Source of the DNA: Idiomarina zobellii
Lineage (GTDB): Bacteria > Pseudomonadota > Gammaproteobacteria > Enterobacterales > Alteromonadaceae
DNA length: 64,000 nt
Direction of reading: 5' to 3'
NCBI RefSeq assembly: GCF_900100855.1
Contig: NZ_FNCB01000003.1
Location: 62,001 to 126,000, forward strand
This document shows positions 45,388-55,046 of this stretch, in pieces. Each line of letters starts with the position of its first letter. The stretch's first letter is position 1. The position numbers and the translations under genes are program-made. A model generated the notes under the pieces. The model searched no databases, was not told where the DNA came from, and saw only the letters and a program-made list of their open reading frames with translations.

Positions 45388-48207
45388 ATGGAAAACATTG
45401 AAGTACGCGGTGCACGAACGCACAACCTGAAAAATTTCAATCTGACGATACCCCGTGACAAGCTTATTGTCATTACCGGCTTATCCGGCTCCGGTAAGTC
45501 GTCGTTAGCGTTTGATACACTCTATGCAGAAGGTCAGCGCCGTTACGTTGAGTCACTATCAGCTTACGCTCGTCAGTTCTTATCGCTGATGGAAAAACCC
45601 GATGTAGACAGTATTGAAGGTCTGTCTCCTGCTATCTCCATTGAGCAAAAGTCGACATCTCATAACCCGCGCTCAACTGTGGGTACTATTACCGAAATTT
45701 ATGACTATTTGCGCTTAATGTACGCACGCGTAGGTGAGCCTCGCTGTCCAACGCATGACGTGGCACTGGCTGCACAAACGGTCTCGCAAATGGTCGACAA
45801 AGTGCTTGATGCGCCAGAAGGCGAGAAGCGCATGTTATTAGCGCCCATTATTCAAAACCGCAAAGGCGAGCATTTAAAAGTTCTAGAAAACCTCGCGTTA
45901 CAGGGCTTTATCCGCGCACGCATTGACGGTGAAATTTGCGACTTAAGTGATCCGCCGCCTTTAGAACTGCAGAAAAAGCACACCATTGAAGTGGTTGTAG
46001 ACCGTTTTAAAGTTCGCGAAGGTTTAGAGCAACGCTTAGCCGAATCTTTTGAAACCGCTTTAGAGTTAAGTGGTGGTACTGCGCTGGTTGCCCCTATGGA
46101 AGGCGACGGAGACACCTTAGTGTTCTCAGCAAACTTCGCCTGTCCGCATTGCGGATACAGTATGCAGGAGTTGGAACCTCGCCTGTTCTCATTCAATAAC
46201 CCAGCGGGGGCTTGTACCACTTGTGACGGTTTAGGCGTTGAACAGTTTTTTGACCCGAAAAAGGTCATTGTTAACGACGAGATTTCCTTAACCGGTGGTG
46301 CTATTCGTGGCTGGGACAAACGTAACTTTTATTACTACCAAATGCTGCAGTCACTGGCTAAGCATTATGGATTTAAGCTATCTGAGCCCTTTAAAGACTT
46401 ACCGGAAGATATTCGGAATATCATTCTGTTCGGCAGCGGAAAAGAAGAGATAAAATTTACTTATATGAATGACCGCGGTGATAAAGTCGTCCGCGAGCAT
46501 GCCTTCGAGGGCATTATTCCGAACATGCAGCGCCGCTATCGCGAAACTGAGTCTCAAGCGGTTCGCGAAGAGCTGTCGAAGTACGTTGCAACACAACCTT
46601 GTAAGAGTTGTCATGGCACGCGCCTGCGCACCGAGGCCCGCCACGTATTTATTAACAATGTGACCTTACCGGAAGTGGTCGAGCAGTCCATTGGTGACGC
46701 TATGGCCTTCTTCCAGCAATTAGACCTGGAAGGTCAGCGTGCTCAAATAGCCGAGAAAATTCTTAAAGAAATTAACGACCGCCTGCGCTTTTTGGTGAAC
46801 GTAGGTCTCAACTACTTGAGCCTATCTCGCAGTGCAGAAACCTTATCTGGCGGCGAAGCTCAGCGAATTCGCCTAGCCAGTCAAATTGGTGCCGGCTTAG
46901 TCGGTGTTATGTACGTTCTTGATGAACCCAGTATTGGTCTGCATCAGCGCGACAATGAACGCTTGTTAAATACCCTGACGCACCTGAGGGACTTAGGTAA
47001 TACGGTTATTGTCGTAGAACACGATGAGGACGCGATTCGTCAGTCTGATCATGTCATTGATATAGGTCCGGGCGCCGGTGTTCATGGTGGTGAGATTATC
47101 GCTCAGGGCAACGTTGACGACATTATTGAAAGTAAGGACTCGCTAACCGGGGATTACCTGTCTGGTCGTAAAGTGATTGATGTGCCTGCAGAACGACATA
47201 AGCCTGATGACCGCCAACTCGTAATAAAGGGTGCCAGTGGTAATAACCTCAAAGATGTCACTATGAAGCTGCCGCTTGGCATCATGACCTGCGTTACCGG
47301 AGTATCAGGGTCGGGTAAATCGACTCTGGTCAATGACACGCTGTTTAAAATAGCCCACAGAGAGCTTAATGGCGCAACAGCCGATGTTCCGTCACCTTAT
47401 GAAAGTGTCGATGGGTTCCAGTATTTAGATAAGGTTGTCGATATCGATCAAAGCCCGATTGGTCGGACACCACGCTCTAACCCGGCGACTTATACCGGCA
47501 TATTCACGCCTATTCGCGAGCTTTTCGCTGGTGTTCCTGAAGCGCGGGCTCGTGGCTACAAACCAGGCCGTTTTAGCTTTAACGTCCGCGGTGGTCGTTG
47601 TGAGGCATGTCAGGGCGACGGCGTTATTAAAGTTGAAATGCACTTCTTGCCGGATGTCTACGTACCTTGCGATATTTGTAAAGGTAAACGCTACAACCGC
47701 GAAACGCTGGAAATTCAGTACAAAGGCAAAAACATTCATGAAGTGCTGGAAATGACCATAGAAGACGCTCGTGAGTTCTTCGACCCAATTCCGGCAATAG
47801 CACGTAAACTACAAACACTCATGGATGTAGGTTTGTCTTACGTACGCTTAGGACAGTCGGCAACGACGCTCTCCGGCGGTGAGGCGCAACGCGTCAAACT
47901 GTCGCGTGAGCTATCCAAACGAGACACCGGTAAAACATTGTATATTCTGGATGAGCCAACCACGGGCCTGCATTTCCACGATATTAAACAGTTATTAGCC
48001 GTGATTCATCGCTTACGAGACCATGGTAATACGGTCGTTGTCATAGAGCACAACTTAGATGTCATTAAGACCGCCGACTGGATTATTGACCTTGGTCCTG
48101 AAGGCGGTTCAGGGGGCGGAGAGATACTCTGCGAAGGCACACCAGAAGCCATTTGTGAGAATAAACAGTCGCATACGGCACGTTTTTTAAAGCCGATGCT
48201 AAAATAA
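45388..48207 (+). CDS. uvrA: UvrA, excinuclease ABC subunit A
   Basis: UvrA finds DNA lesions for nucleotide excision repair and loads UvrB. The 939-residue protein has two ABC ATPase modules, Walker [10 protein letters not shown] (near 31) and GVSGSGKST (near 640), two LSGGEAQR signatures, and zinc modules with CPHCGYS ... CTTCDGLG and [12 protein letters not shown] ... CDICKGKRY. The length matches E. coli UvrA (940). It is divergent from yajR and starts the uvrA-thioesterase-glsA run. Confidence 0.98.
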   Translation: MENIEVRGARTHNLKNFNLTIPRDKLIVITGLSGSGKSSLAFDTLYAEGQRRYVESLSAYARQFLSLMEKPDVDSIEGLSPAISIEQKSTSHNPRSTVGTITEIYDYLRLMYARVGEPRCPTHDVALAAQTVSQMVDKVLDAPEGEKRMLLAPIIQNRKGEHLKVLENLALQGFIRARIDGEICDLSDPPPLELQKKHTIEVVVDRFKVREGLEQRLAESFETALELSGGTALVAPMEGDGDTLVFSANFACPHCGYSMQELEPRLFSFNNPAGACTTCDGLGVEQFFDPKKVIVNDEISLTGGAIRGWDKRNFYYYQMLQSLAKHYGFKLSEPFKDLPEDIRNIILFGSGKEEIKFTYMNDRGDKVVREHAFEGIIPNMQRRYRETESQAVREELSKYVATQPCKSCHGTRLRTEARHVFINNVTLPEVVEQSIGDAMAFFQQLDLEGQRAQIAEKILKEINDRLRFLVNVGLNYLSLSRSAETLSGGEAQRIRLASQIGAGLVGVMYVLDEPSIGLHQRDNERLLNTLTHLRDLGNTVIVVEHDEDAIRQSDHVIDIGPGAGVHGGEIIAQGNVDDIIESKDSLTGDYLSGRKVIDVPAERHKPDDRQLVIKGASGNNLKDVTMKLPLGIMTCVTGVSGSGKSTLVNDTLFKIAHRELNGATADVPSPYESVDGFQYLDKVVDIDQSPIGRTPRSNPATYTGIFTPIRELFAGVPEARARGYKPGRFSFNVRGGRCEACQGDGVIKVEMHFLPDVYVPCDICKGKRYNRETLEIQYKGKNIHEVLEMTIEDAREFFDPIPAIARKLQTLMDVGLSYVRLGQSATTLSGGEAQRVKLSRELSKRDTGKTLYILDEPTTGLHFHDIKQLLAVIHRLRDHGNTVVVIEHNLDVIKTADWIIDLGPEGGSGGGEILCEGTPEAICENKQSHTARFLKPMLK

Positions 48208-48218
48208 AAGGAAGCAGT

Positions 48219-48626
48219 ATGTTAACGGAAGACTTTAAAGTTCGATTTTATGAAACCGACGCGCTAGGCCATGTGAATAACACGGTCATACCCGGCTGGA
48301 TTGAAACCGGCCGGCTACCGATATTCGAGTTTTTCGGTGAAATGTCGCCAGAAACTCAAAGCTTAATTGTAGCGCGACTGGAAGTAGACTATTTGTTTCC
48401 AATTTACTTTGGCAGCCCGGTTACAGTAAACACTTACGTCACCAGAATGGGCGGCAGCTCATTTGATATTACGACCGAGGTTTGGCAAAAAGACAAACTC
48501 TGCGCTAAGGGTAAGTCTGTGTTGGTTTATTTCGATTATCAGAAGGAGTGTTCAGTGAAGCTACCTCAGGATATAAGGGACAGACTGGCTACAATAACGC
48601 ATCCGGAGCACCCTCGTGACGCGTGA
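48219..48626 (+). CDS. Hotdog-fold acyl-CoA thioesterase (4-HBT/YbgC type)
   Basis: This 135-residue single-domain hotdog protein shows the 4-hydroxybenzoyl-CoA thioesterase signature FYETDALGHVNNTVIPGWIE at 9-28, with the catalytic Asp in ETDALGHVNN. The rest of the fold is present (ARLEVDYLFPIYFGSPVTVNTYV). The substrate is unknown. A good GGAAG ribosome-binding site precedes the ATG, 11 bases after uvrA. It overlaps glsA by 11 bases. Confidence 0.85.
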   Translation: MLTEDFKVRFYETDALGHVNNTVIPGWIETGRLPIFEFFGEMSPETQSLIVARLEVDYLFPIYFGSPVTVNTYVTRMGGSSFDITTEVWQKDKLCAKGKSVLVYFDYQKECSVKLPQDIRDRLATITHPEHPRDA

Positions 48627-49572
48627 TATAGTCAGCGGCGGGCAGCACATACATGCGCCTGACGATTTAACCCGCCTGCTGCGAGACATTCATGAGCAAG
48701 CAATGACTATAAATACCGGCAAGGTGGCGGATTACATACCCGCCCTTGCCGCGGTTGACCCTGAGCAGTGCGCTTTAACCGTCGCAACCTTAGATGGTGA
48801 GACATTTACCTTTGGTGACACTCAGACACAGTTTTCTATTCAATCCATTTCAAAAATCTTCGGGCTTATTCTGGCTATGGAAAGGCTTGGCGATGAGTTA
48901 TGGGAACGAGTCAAGATGGAACCATCAGGTCAGGCATTTAATTCGATTGTTCAGCTTGAGTGGGAAAAAGGCATACCTCGTAACCCAATGATTAATGCCG
49001 GTGCTATTTTGGTCAGCGATGTCCTTGTTAGCCATTACTCGGCCAGTAAAAATGCGGTTCTAAGCTTTGTACGCAGTCTTTGTGGTAACGAAGAAGTCTA
49101 TGCTGACCATGAAGTACATGAATCAGAGAAAGACCACGGGCACCGGAATGCCGCTTTAGCCCATCTGATGAAAAGCTTTGGCAATATCGACTCAGATGTC
49201 GACGAGCTGCTCGATCACTACTTCTGGCAATGTGCGCTGTCAATGTCGTGTGAAAATTTGGCGCGATCATTTACTTTTTTAGCAAATGACGGCGTTTGCC
49301 CGTTTTCTAAAAAAGAAATTATGTCCAAGCGTGATTCTCAACGAATTAATGCCTTACTTTCCACCAGCGGTATGTACGATCAAAGTGGTGAGTTTGCATT
49401 TACTGTTGGCGTGCCAGCGAAAAGTGGTGTTGGCGGTGGCATAGTCGCTATTGTGCCTGACTTTGGAGTTATTTCAGCCTGGAGTCCGCGCTTAAACGAG
49501 TTTGGCAACAGCGCTCGCGGTATGTTTATGGTGCGAGAAGTTGCGAATAAACTGGGTTTAAGCGTTTATTAA
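48616..49572 (+). CDS. glsA: Glutaminase A
   Basis: This enzyme hydrolyses glutamine to glutamate and ammonia. The 318-residue sequence has the serine-dependent glutaminase core with the Ser-x-x-Lys motif SISK (in FSIQSISKIFGL), then NPMINAGAI and VPAKSGVGGGI. The start is GTG 48616 inside the thioesterase gene, a coupling overlap. Its end is convergent with the solute-binding gene and only 3 bases apart, with no terminator visible in the gap. Confidence 0.95.
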   Translation: MTRDIVSGGQHIHAPDDLTRLLRDIHEQAMTINTGKVADYIPALAAVDPEQCALTVATLDGETFTFGDTQTQFSIQSISKIFGLILAMERLGDELWERVKMEPSGQAFNSIVQLEWEKGIPRNPMINAGAILVSDVLVSHYSASKNAVLSFVRSLCGNEEVYADHEVHESEKDHGHRNAALAHLMKSFGNIDSDVDELLDHYFWQCALSMSCENLARSFTFLANDGVCPFSKKEIMSKRDSQRINALLSTSGMYDQSGEFAFTVGVPAKSGVGGGIVAIVPDFGVISAWSPRLNEFGNSARGMFMVREVANKLGLSVY

Positions 49573-49575
49573 GCT

Positions 49576-50370
49576 TTAGCGAATTGTGGACGGTCGATAT
49601 AATTGAAAGCGTTCCATATTGAAACGTCGAAAAAGCCGGTCAATTTCCCCTTTTCTGCCTAACTCACTTAAAAGCCTCTGTAAGGTTGAGGCTTCAATTT
49701 TCCCGGTGTTACCGACCAATAAATGCAGTTCATACGTGAAGTCTGATTTTTCCGAAAGTAATAAGTTATCAATATTGATTTGACGTGAACCTTCCAAAGC
49801 AGCAAGCAACTCATCATTGACCGTTGTTAAGTCAACCCGTCCACCTAGAACCATTCGAATATTTGTTATTCTTGAGTCCGCTAGATAAACAGTATAATCA
49901 TCTTTTAGCTCATTAGAGGCTTTGAGTTCTCCGGCTATAAGATAGTGATAACCTTTTACCCCGGCAAGGCTTTTACCCTTAAAGTTATTAAAAAATTTTT
50001 GTGAACGCCCCTCTTTTTGCGCTGTAACTAGCCGCTCTTTCCCTCTCACTAAAGGGAAAGTTGCGTCAACTTCTATTTCTCGGCCTTGCCAGCCCCAACT
50101 CGGTGACTCGAAAAATATAACATCGCAACAACCGCCCTTACTTAGCGCTTCATAACGCGCAGAAGGTGGTATCACTTCAATCACAAATTCGTAATTGCTC
50201 TGATGATTATTAAGGCGGTTAATTAGCTCGCGGGTTAAGTCGGTTTCCAGAACATCAGAAAAATAAGGCGGGTAGTCGTAAGCGGCAACATAGACCTTTG
50301 TCTGTGCTGCTATAGGAAAACTACAGAGTAATGCTGCGAAAAGCAGTAAAAAACGACTCAAAAGCCCCAC
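49576..50370 (-). CDS. Periplasmic solute-binding-like protein (SBP type 3)
   Basis: This 264-residue protein has a signal peptide (about 1-22, ending PIAAQTK) and a bacterial extracellular solute-binding family 3 fold (DYPPYFSDVLETDLTRELINRL, then the mid-lobe KGKSLAGVKGYHYL). No permease or ATPase gene is nearby, so it may be an orphan receptor-like protein; proteins of this kind in Alteromonadales are often annotated only as transporter substrate-binding. The start is a GTG with a weak ribosome-binding site, the only plausible one upstream of the signal peptide. Confidence 0.72.
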   Translation of the reverse strand: MGLLSRFLLLFAALLCSFPIAAQTKVYVAAYDYPPYFSDVLETDLTRELINRLNNHQSNYEFVIEVIPPSARYEALSKGGCCDVIFFESPSWGWQGREIEVDATFPLVRGKERLVTAQKEGRSQKFFNNFKGKSLAGVKGYHYLIAGELKASNELKDDYTVYLADSRITNIRMVLGGRVDLTTVNDELLAALEGSRQINIDNLLLSEKSDFTYELHLLVGNTGKIEASTLQRLLSELGRKGEIDRLFRRFNMERFQLYRPSTIR

Positions 50371-50404
50371 ACTTTACTGTTATTGATGAAAATCATGACA
50401 TTTC

Positions 50405-50433
50405 ATCTTTCACTTTTGAGGCTTGAATGTCAA
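50405..50433 (-). promoter_or_regulatory. Candidate promoter for the solute-binding gene
   Basis: On the minus strand a perfect TTGACA (50428-50433) is followed after 17 bases by AAAGAT (50405-50410), a poor -10. It lies just after the tuf terminator and 35 bases before the GTG start. Confidence 0.4.
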
Positions 50434-50465
50434 GAACTGTAAAGACGAGCCGTTCAACAGCCATA

Positions 50466-50492
50466 AAAAAGCCCGGCATAAAGCCGGGCTTT
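50466..50492 (-). terminator. Rho-independent terminator of the str operon after tuf
   Basis: GCCCGGC and GCCGGGC (7 G/C pairs extended by A/T pairs, 5-base loop) followed on the minus strand by TTTTTTATGG. It lies 22 bases after the tuf stop and is the strongest terminator in the window. Confidence 0.92.
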
Positions 50493-50513
50493 GTATACGA
50501 TACTTAAACCGTA

Positions 50514-51698
50514 TTAGTCTATGATCTTAGATACAACGCCTGCACCTACAGTACGACCACCTTCACGGATTGCGAAACGCAAACCTTCGTCCATTGCGAT
50601 TGGAGCAATCAGCTCTACAACGAACTTCAGGTTGTCGCCTGGCATAACCATTTCTACGCCTTCCGGCAATTCTACTGCACCCGTTACGTCAGTCGTACGG
50701 AAGTAGAACTGTGGACGATAGCCTTTGAAGAATGGCGTGTGACGGCCACCTTCGTCTTTGCTCAGTACGTAAACTTCCGCTTCGAACTTAGTATGCGGAG
50801 TAATTGTACCTGGCTTCGCCAATACCTGGCCACGCTCAACTTCGTCACGCTTAGTACCACGCAACAAGGCGCCAATGTTCTCACCTGCACGACCTTCGTC
50901 AAGCAGCTTACGGAACATTTCAACACCAGTCACAGTCGTCTTAGTCGTTTCTTTCATACCAACGATTTCACACTCGTCGCCAGTGTTGATGATACCGCGC
51001 TCTACACGACCGGTAACAACTGTACCACGACCTGAAATCGAGAATACGTCTTCGATTGGCATGATGAATGGCTTATCGATGTCACGCTCTGGCTCTGGGA
51101 TGTAGTTATCAAGCGCATCTGCTAGCTCAACAATTTTCTTCGCCCACTCTTCGTCGCCTTCCAGCGCTTTCAGTGCTGAGCCCTGGATAACTGGCAGGTC
51201 GTCGCCCGGGAAGTCATACTCTGACAACAACTCACGAACTTCCATTTCTACCAGCTCTAACAGCTCTTCATCGTCTACCATGTCACATTTGTTCATGAAG
51301 ACAACGATGTAAGGTACGCCAACCTGACGTGAAAGCAGGATGTGCTCACGCGTTTGTGGCATTGGGCCGTCAGTTGCCGCTACTACCAGGATTGCGCCGT
51401 CCATCTGTGCAGCACCGGTGATCATGTTTTTAACATAGTCAGCGTGCCCTGGGCAGTCTACGTGCGCGTAGTGGCGAGTTGGCGTGTCATACTCAACGTG
51501 AGAAGTTGAGATAGTGATACCACGCTCTTTCTCTTCTGGCGCGTTATCGATGGCTGCGAAGTCTTTCGCCGCACCACCATAAACTTTTGCCAAAACAGTT
51601 GTGATAGCAGCAGTTAGTGTAGTTTTACCGTGGTCAACGTGACCAATGGTGCCGACGTTTACGTGCGGCTTCGAACGTTCAAATTTTTCTTTAGACAT
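50514..51698 (-). CDS. tuf: Elongation factor Tu
   Basis: EF-Tu delivers aminoacyl-tRNA to the ribosome. The 394-residue protein has the G1 motif GHVDHGKT, G3 [10 protein letters not shown]4 NKCD, and domains 2 and 3 through the end [10 protein letters not shown]. Length equals E. coli EF-Tu. It is the last gene of the rpsL-rpsG-fusA-tuf unit, 60 bases after fusA, and is followed by a strong terminator. A second tuf copy, common in gammaproteobacteria, cannot be judged from this window. Confidence 0.98.
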   Translation of the reverse strand: MSKEKFERSKPHVNVGTIGHVDHGKTTLTAAITTVLAKVYGGAAKDFAAIDNAPEEKERGITISTSHVEYDTPTRHYAHVDCPGHADYVKNMITGAAQMDGAILVVAATDGPMPQTREHILLSRQVGVPYIVVFMNKCDMVDDEELLELVEMEVRELLSEYDFPGDDLPVIQGSALKALEGDEEWAKKIVELADALDNYIPEPERDIDKPFIMPIEDVFSISGRGTVVTGRVERGIINTGDECEIVGMKETTKTTVTGVEMFRKLLDEGRAGENIGALLRGTKRDEVERGQVLAKPGTITPHTKFEAEVYVLSKDEGGRHTPFFKGYRPQFYFRTTDVTGAVELPEGVEMVMPGDNLKFVVELIAPIAMDEGLRFAIREGGRTVGAGVVSKIID

Positions 51699-51726
51699 GA
51701 TATATCCTCAAATTTAAGTTGAAAGC

Positions 51727-51746
51727 CCGGTCCTGTGTAAGACCGG
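51727..51746 (-). promoter_or_regulatory. Hairpin in the fusA-tuf gap
   Basis: CCGGTC and GACCGG (6 pairs, 8-base loop) form a G/C-rich stem in the minus-strand transcript between fusA and tuf. No T-run follows, so it is not a terminator; a processing or pausing element is possible. Confidence 0.4.
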
Positions 51747-51758
51747 ACCAGACCTTAC

Positions 51759-53888
51759 TTAACCTTTAGCGTTACGCTCAGCCATCACTTTTTCAGCGAT
51801 GTTGTTTGGTGCTTCACCGTACTTCAAGAATTCCATTGAGTATGATGCACGACCTTGGGTTTGTGAACGCAAGTCAGTTGCGTAACCAAACATCTCAGAC
51901 AGTGGAACTTGAGCGTTAACCGCTTTCAAGCCACCTGGCGCTTCTTCCATACCTTCGATGAGACCACGACGACGGTTCAGGTCGCCAACAACATCACCCA
52001 TCGACTCTTCTGGAGTAATAACTTCGACTTTCATCATTGGTTCAAGCAGAACTGGGTCAGCTTGCATTGCACCTTTTTTGAATGCCATGCTACCAGCGAT
52101 CTTAAACGCCATTTCTGACGAGTCAACATCGTGGTAAGAGCCGTCATATAGGGTTGCTTTAACACCCAATACTGGGTAGCCAGCTAATACGCCTTGCTCC
52201 ATTTGCTCTTTAACACCACGATCAACTGCTGGGATGTACTCTTTTGGTACCACACCACCAACAATTTCGTTAACGAATTCGTAAGTAATGTCTTCGCCGT
52301 CTTCATCTTCTTCGATAGCCATTGGCTCAAGTTTCAGCCATACGTGACCGAATTGACCACGACCACCTGATTGACGTACGAATTTACCTTCGACTTCAAC
52401 CGCCTTACGGATTGCTTCACGGTATGCAACCTGAGGCTGACCAACGCTACATTCAACTTTGAACTCACGCTTCATACGGTCAACGATGATGTCCAAGTGA
52501 AGCTCGCCCATACCAGAGATAATGGTTTGGCCAGACTCTTCGTCCGTTTGAACTCGGAACGATGGATCTTCTGCTGCTAGTTTACCTAAAGCAATACCCA
52601 TTTTCTCTTGGTCAGCTTTAGTTTTTGGCTCTACCGCAACAGAGATAACTGGTTCTGGGAATTCCATACGCTCAAGAATGATCTTGTTGTTTGGATCACA
52701 CAGCGTGTCACCAGTAGTTACGTCTTTAAGACCAATTAGTGCAGCAATGTCACCGGCGCGAACTTCTTTAATTTCCTGACGGTCATTTGCGTGCATCTGT
52801 ACCATACGACCGATACGTTCTTTTTTGTTCTTAACTGGGTTAACAACACCGTCACCTTGATTTAGAACACCAGAGTAAACACGAACGAAAGTCAATGTAC
52901 CAACAAATGGGTCTGTCGCAATTTTAAACGCCAATGCTGCGAATGGTTCGTTGTCATCAGACTTACGAACGCCTTCTGTTTCATCGTCGTCTAAAATACC
53001 GGTAATTGGCTTAACTTCTGTTGGCGACGGTAAGAATTCAATAACCGCATCCAACATTGCCTGAACACCTTTGTTTTTGAACGCTGAGCCGCACTGAACT
53101 AAAACAATTTCATTTGCCAAAGTTGCTTTACGAAGACCACGTTTGATCTCTTCTTCAGTTAACTCACCTTCTTCAAGGTATTTTTCCATTAGCTCTTCGT
53201 CAGCTTCAGCCGCAGCTTCAACTAACTCAGTGCGCAATTCGTCTGCTTGATCTTGAAGGTCAGCAGGAACGTCTTCATAGGTAAATGTCATACCCATGTC
53301 GTTTTCGCTCCAGTTGATAGCCTTCATTTTGATAAGGTCAACGACACCTTTGAACTCGTCTTCTGCACCGATTGGAATCTGAATTGGTACTGCGTTCGCG
53401 TTCAAACGAGTTTTCATTTGATCAACGACTGACATGAAGTCAGCACCAGCACGGTCCATCTTATTGACGAATACCATACGTGGTACTTCGTATTTGTTCG
53501 CCTGACGCCAAACAGTTTCTGTTTGAGGCTGAACACCTGAAGATGCACACAGAACAACGATAGCGCCATCAAGAACACGCAGAGAACGTTCTACTTCGAT
53601 AGTGAAGTCAACGTGTCCCGGAGTATCGATGATGTTGATACGGTGTTGAGGAAATTGGCGATCCATACCTTCCCAGAAGCTTGTTACCGCTGCTGAGGTG
53701 ATAGTGATACCACGTTCCTGCTCTTGCTCCATCCAGTCAGTTGTAGACGCACCATCGTGAGTCTCACCGATTTTGTGACTACGACCCGTGTAATAAAGTA
53801 CACGCTCTGTGGTCGTCGTTTTACCGGCGTCTACGTGAGCACAGATACCGATATTACGATAGCGCTCAATTGATGTTTCTCGAGCCAC
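51759..53888 (-). CDS. fusA: Elongation factor G
   Basis: EF-G catalyses translocation and, with RRF, ribosome recycling. The 709-residue protein has GTPase motifs [18 protein letters not shown] and NKMDRAG and the five-domain layout of the family. The start is GTG 53888 preceded by a strong AAGGAG site. It lies 30 bases after rpsG. Length is close to E. coli EF-G (704). Confidence 0.98.
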   Translation of the reverse strand: MARETSIERYRNIGICAHVDAGKTTTTERVLYYTGRSHKIGETHDGASTTDWMEQEQERGITITSAAVTSFWEGMDRQFPQHRINIIDTPGHVDFTIEVERSLRVLDGAIVVLCASSGVQPQTETVWRQANKYEVPRMVFVNKMDRAGADFMSVVDQMKTRLNANAVPIQIPIGAEDEFKGVVDLIKMKAINWSENDMGMTFTYEDVPADLQDQADELRTELVEAAAEADEELMEKYLEEGELTEEEIKRGLRKATLANEIVLVQCGSAFKNKGVQAMLDAVIEFLPSPTEVKPITGILDDDETEGVRKSDDNEPFAALAFKIATDPFVGTLTFVRVYSGVLNQGDGVVNPVKNKKERIGRMVQMHANDRQEIKEVRAGDIAALIGLKDVTTGDTLCDPNNKIILERMEFPEPVISVAVEPKTKADQEKMGIALGKLAAEDPSFRVQTDEESGQTIISGMGELHLDIIVDRMKREFKVECSVGQPQVAYREAIRKAVEVEGKFVRQSGGRGQFGHVWLKLEPMAIEEDEDGEDITYEFVNEIVGGVVPKEYIPAVDRGVKEQMEQGVLAGYPVLGVKATLYDGSYHDVDSSEMAFKIAGSMAFKKGAMQADPVLLEPMMKVEVITPEESMGDVVGDLNRRRGLIEGMEEAPGGLKAVNAQVPLSEMFGYATDLRSQTQGRASYSMEFLKYGEAPNNIAEKVMAERNAKG

Positions 53889-53918
53889 AATAAACTCCTT
53901 TCTAGGTTAACTGTGAAT

Positions 53919-54389
53919 TTACCAGCGATAGTGAGCAAACGCTTTGTTTGCTTCAGCCATGCGGTGAACGTCTTCACGTTTCTTCACAGCTGACCCTTTG
54001 TTTTCTGATGCATCTAGCATTTCAGCTGCCAGACGCTGCGACATTGATTTTTCACCACGGGTGCGCGCTGCATCAACTAACCAGCGCATAGCCAGTGCGT
54101 TACGACGTACCGGACGAACTTCAACTGGAACTTGGTAGGTAGAACCACCAACGCGACGAGATTTAACCTCGACGGTAGGACGCACGTTTTCTAGTGCATC
54201 ATCAAAAACGTCCAGATGACCTTTTCCTGACTTCTCTGCCAGGATGTCCAGTGCACCGTAGATAATCTTTTCAGCGACTGCTTTTTTGCCGTCAACCATG
54301 ACGACATTGATAAACTTAGCCAACAACTCTGATCCGAACTTAGGATCCGGCAGGATTTTACGTTGACCTATGACGCGTCTTCTTGGCAT
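53919..54389 (-). CDS. rpsG: 30S ribosomal protein S7
   Basis: This 156-residue primary 16S rRNA-binding protein nucleates assembly of the 30S head. The start [22 protein letters not shown] is diagnostic, and the end is [11 protein letters not shown]. In E. coli S7 represses its own operon by binding the rpsL-rpsG intercistronic RNA. The 76-base gap here contains small hairpins (for example GGG-TAATA-CCC and AACGG-TTCT-CCGTT), which could serve the same role, but I cannot show this from the sequence. Confidence 0.98.
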   Translation of the reverse strand: MPRRRVIGQRKILPDPKFGSELLAKFINVVMVDGKKAVAEKIIYGALDILAEKSGKGHLDVFDDALENVRPTVEVKSRRVGGSTYQVPVEVRPVRRNALAMRWLVDAARTRGEKSMSQRLAAEMLDASENKGSAVKKREDVHRMAEANKAFAHYRW

Positions 54390-54465
54390 CTCAATATTCT
54401 CCGATTAATTCAGGGTATTACCCAAAACTTATGAATTACAGTTTGGCCTTACTAACGGAGAACCG

Positions 54466-54840
54466 TTAAGACTTAGGCCGCTTCGCGCCGTACTTAGAAC
54501 GGCCTTGTTTACGATCGTTAACACCTGAACAGTCAAGTGCACCACGAACGGTGTGGTAACGAACACCTGGCAAGTCTTTTACACGACCGCCACGAATCAG
54601 TACGACTGAGTGTTCTTGTAAATTATGTCCCTCACCGCCGATGTACGAAGATACTTCGTAACCGTTGGTTAAACGAACACGGCAAACTTTACGCATTGCA
54701 GAGTTCGGTTTCTTAGGGGTTGTGGTGTAAACACGGGTACATACTCCGCGTTTTTGAGGGCACGCTTCAAGAGCCGGAACGTTGCTTTTCACAACGGGCT
54801 TTTGACGGCCTTTACGCACCAGCTGATTAACTGTTGCCAT
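54466..54840 (-). CDS. rpsL: 30S ribosomal protein S12
   Basis: S12 contacts the decoding centre. The 124-residue sequence includes [13 protein letters not shown] and [15 protein letters not shown], the two loops where streptomycin-resistance changes arise; both lysines are the normal, sensitive type. It is the first gene of the str operon, about 108 bases after a near-consensus promoter. Confidence 0.98.
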   Translation of the reverse strand: MATVNQLVRKGRQKPVVKSNVPALEACPQKRGVCTRVYTTTPKKPNSAMRKVCRVRLTNGYEVSSYIGGEGHNLQEHSVVLIRGGRVKDLPGVRYHTVRGALDCSGVNDRKQGRSKYGAKRPKS

Positions 54841-54906
54841 TCATTACTCCTAGTTTAGTTGATGTCGCTTTTTAGCGCGCACAATGTGCGTGAAAAATCG
54901 CTTTTT

Positions 54907-54940
54907 TCCGACCATACAAAGTCGGATCCCGAAAATCGGG
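54907..54940 (-). promoter_or_regulatory. Tandem hairpins at the 5' end of the rpsL leader
   Basis: On the minus strand CCCGA-TTT-TCGGG (54928-54940) is followed one base later by TCCGAC-8 nt-GTCGGA (54907-54926). The expected start of transcription, about seven bases past the -10 box, is near 54941, so the RNA would begin with these stems. They could stabilise the 5' end or bind a regulator. Confidence 0.5.
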
Positions 54941-54947
54941 AGCCGAA

Positions 54948-54976
54948 ATTCTAATGGTCATATTTTCACCTGTCAA
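54948..54976 (-). promoter_or_regulatory. Sigma-70 promoter of the rpsL-rpsG-fusA-tuf operon
   Basis: On the minus strand TTGACA (54971-54976), a 17-base spacer and TAGAAT (54948-54953) give a near-consensus promoter. It begins 6 bases after the rpoC terminator. It is the clearest promoter in the window. Confidence 0.88.
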
Positions 54977-54981
54977 GGTTA

Positions 54982-55020
54982 TAAAAAAGAAGCCAGCACT
55001 ATTATTAGTACTGGCTTCTG
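54982..55020 (-). terminator. Rho-independent terminator after rpoC
   Basis: AGAAGCCAG and CTGGCTTCT (9 pairs) close an inner stem (ACT/AGT) and are followed on the minus strand by TTTTTTAT. It lies about 27 bases after the rpoC stop and shortly before the str-operon promoter. Confidence 0.88.
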
Positions 55021-55046
55021 TACAAATAGGCTAAAAGCGTATTTGT

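Noticed and set aside
54895-54945. Terminator in the rpsL leader
   Set aside because: The hairpins are not followed by a T-run on either strand in the needed direction, and they lie downstream of the promoter.
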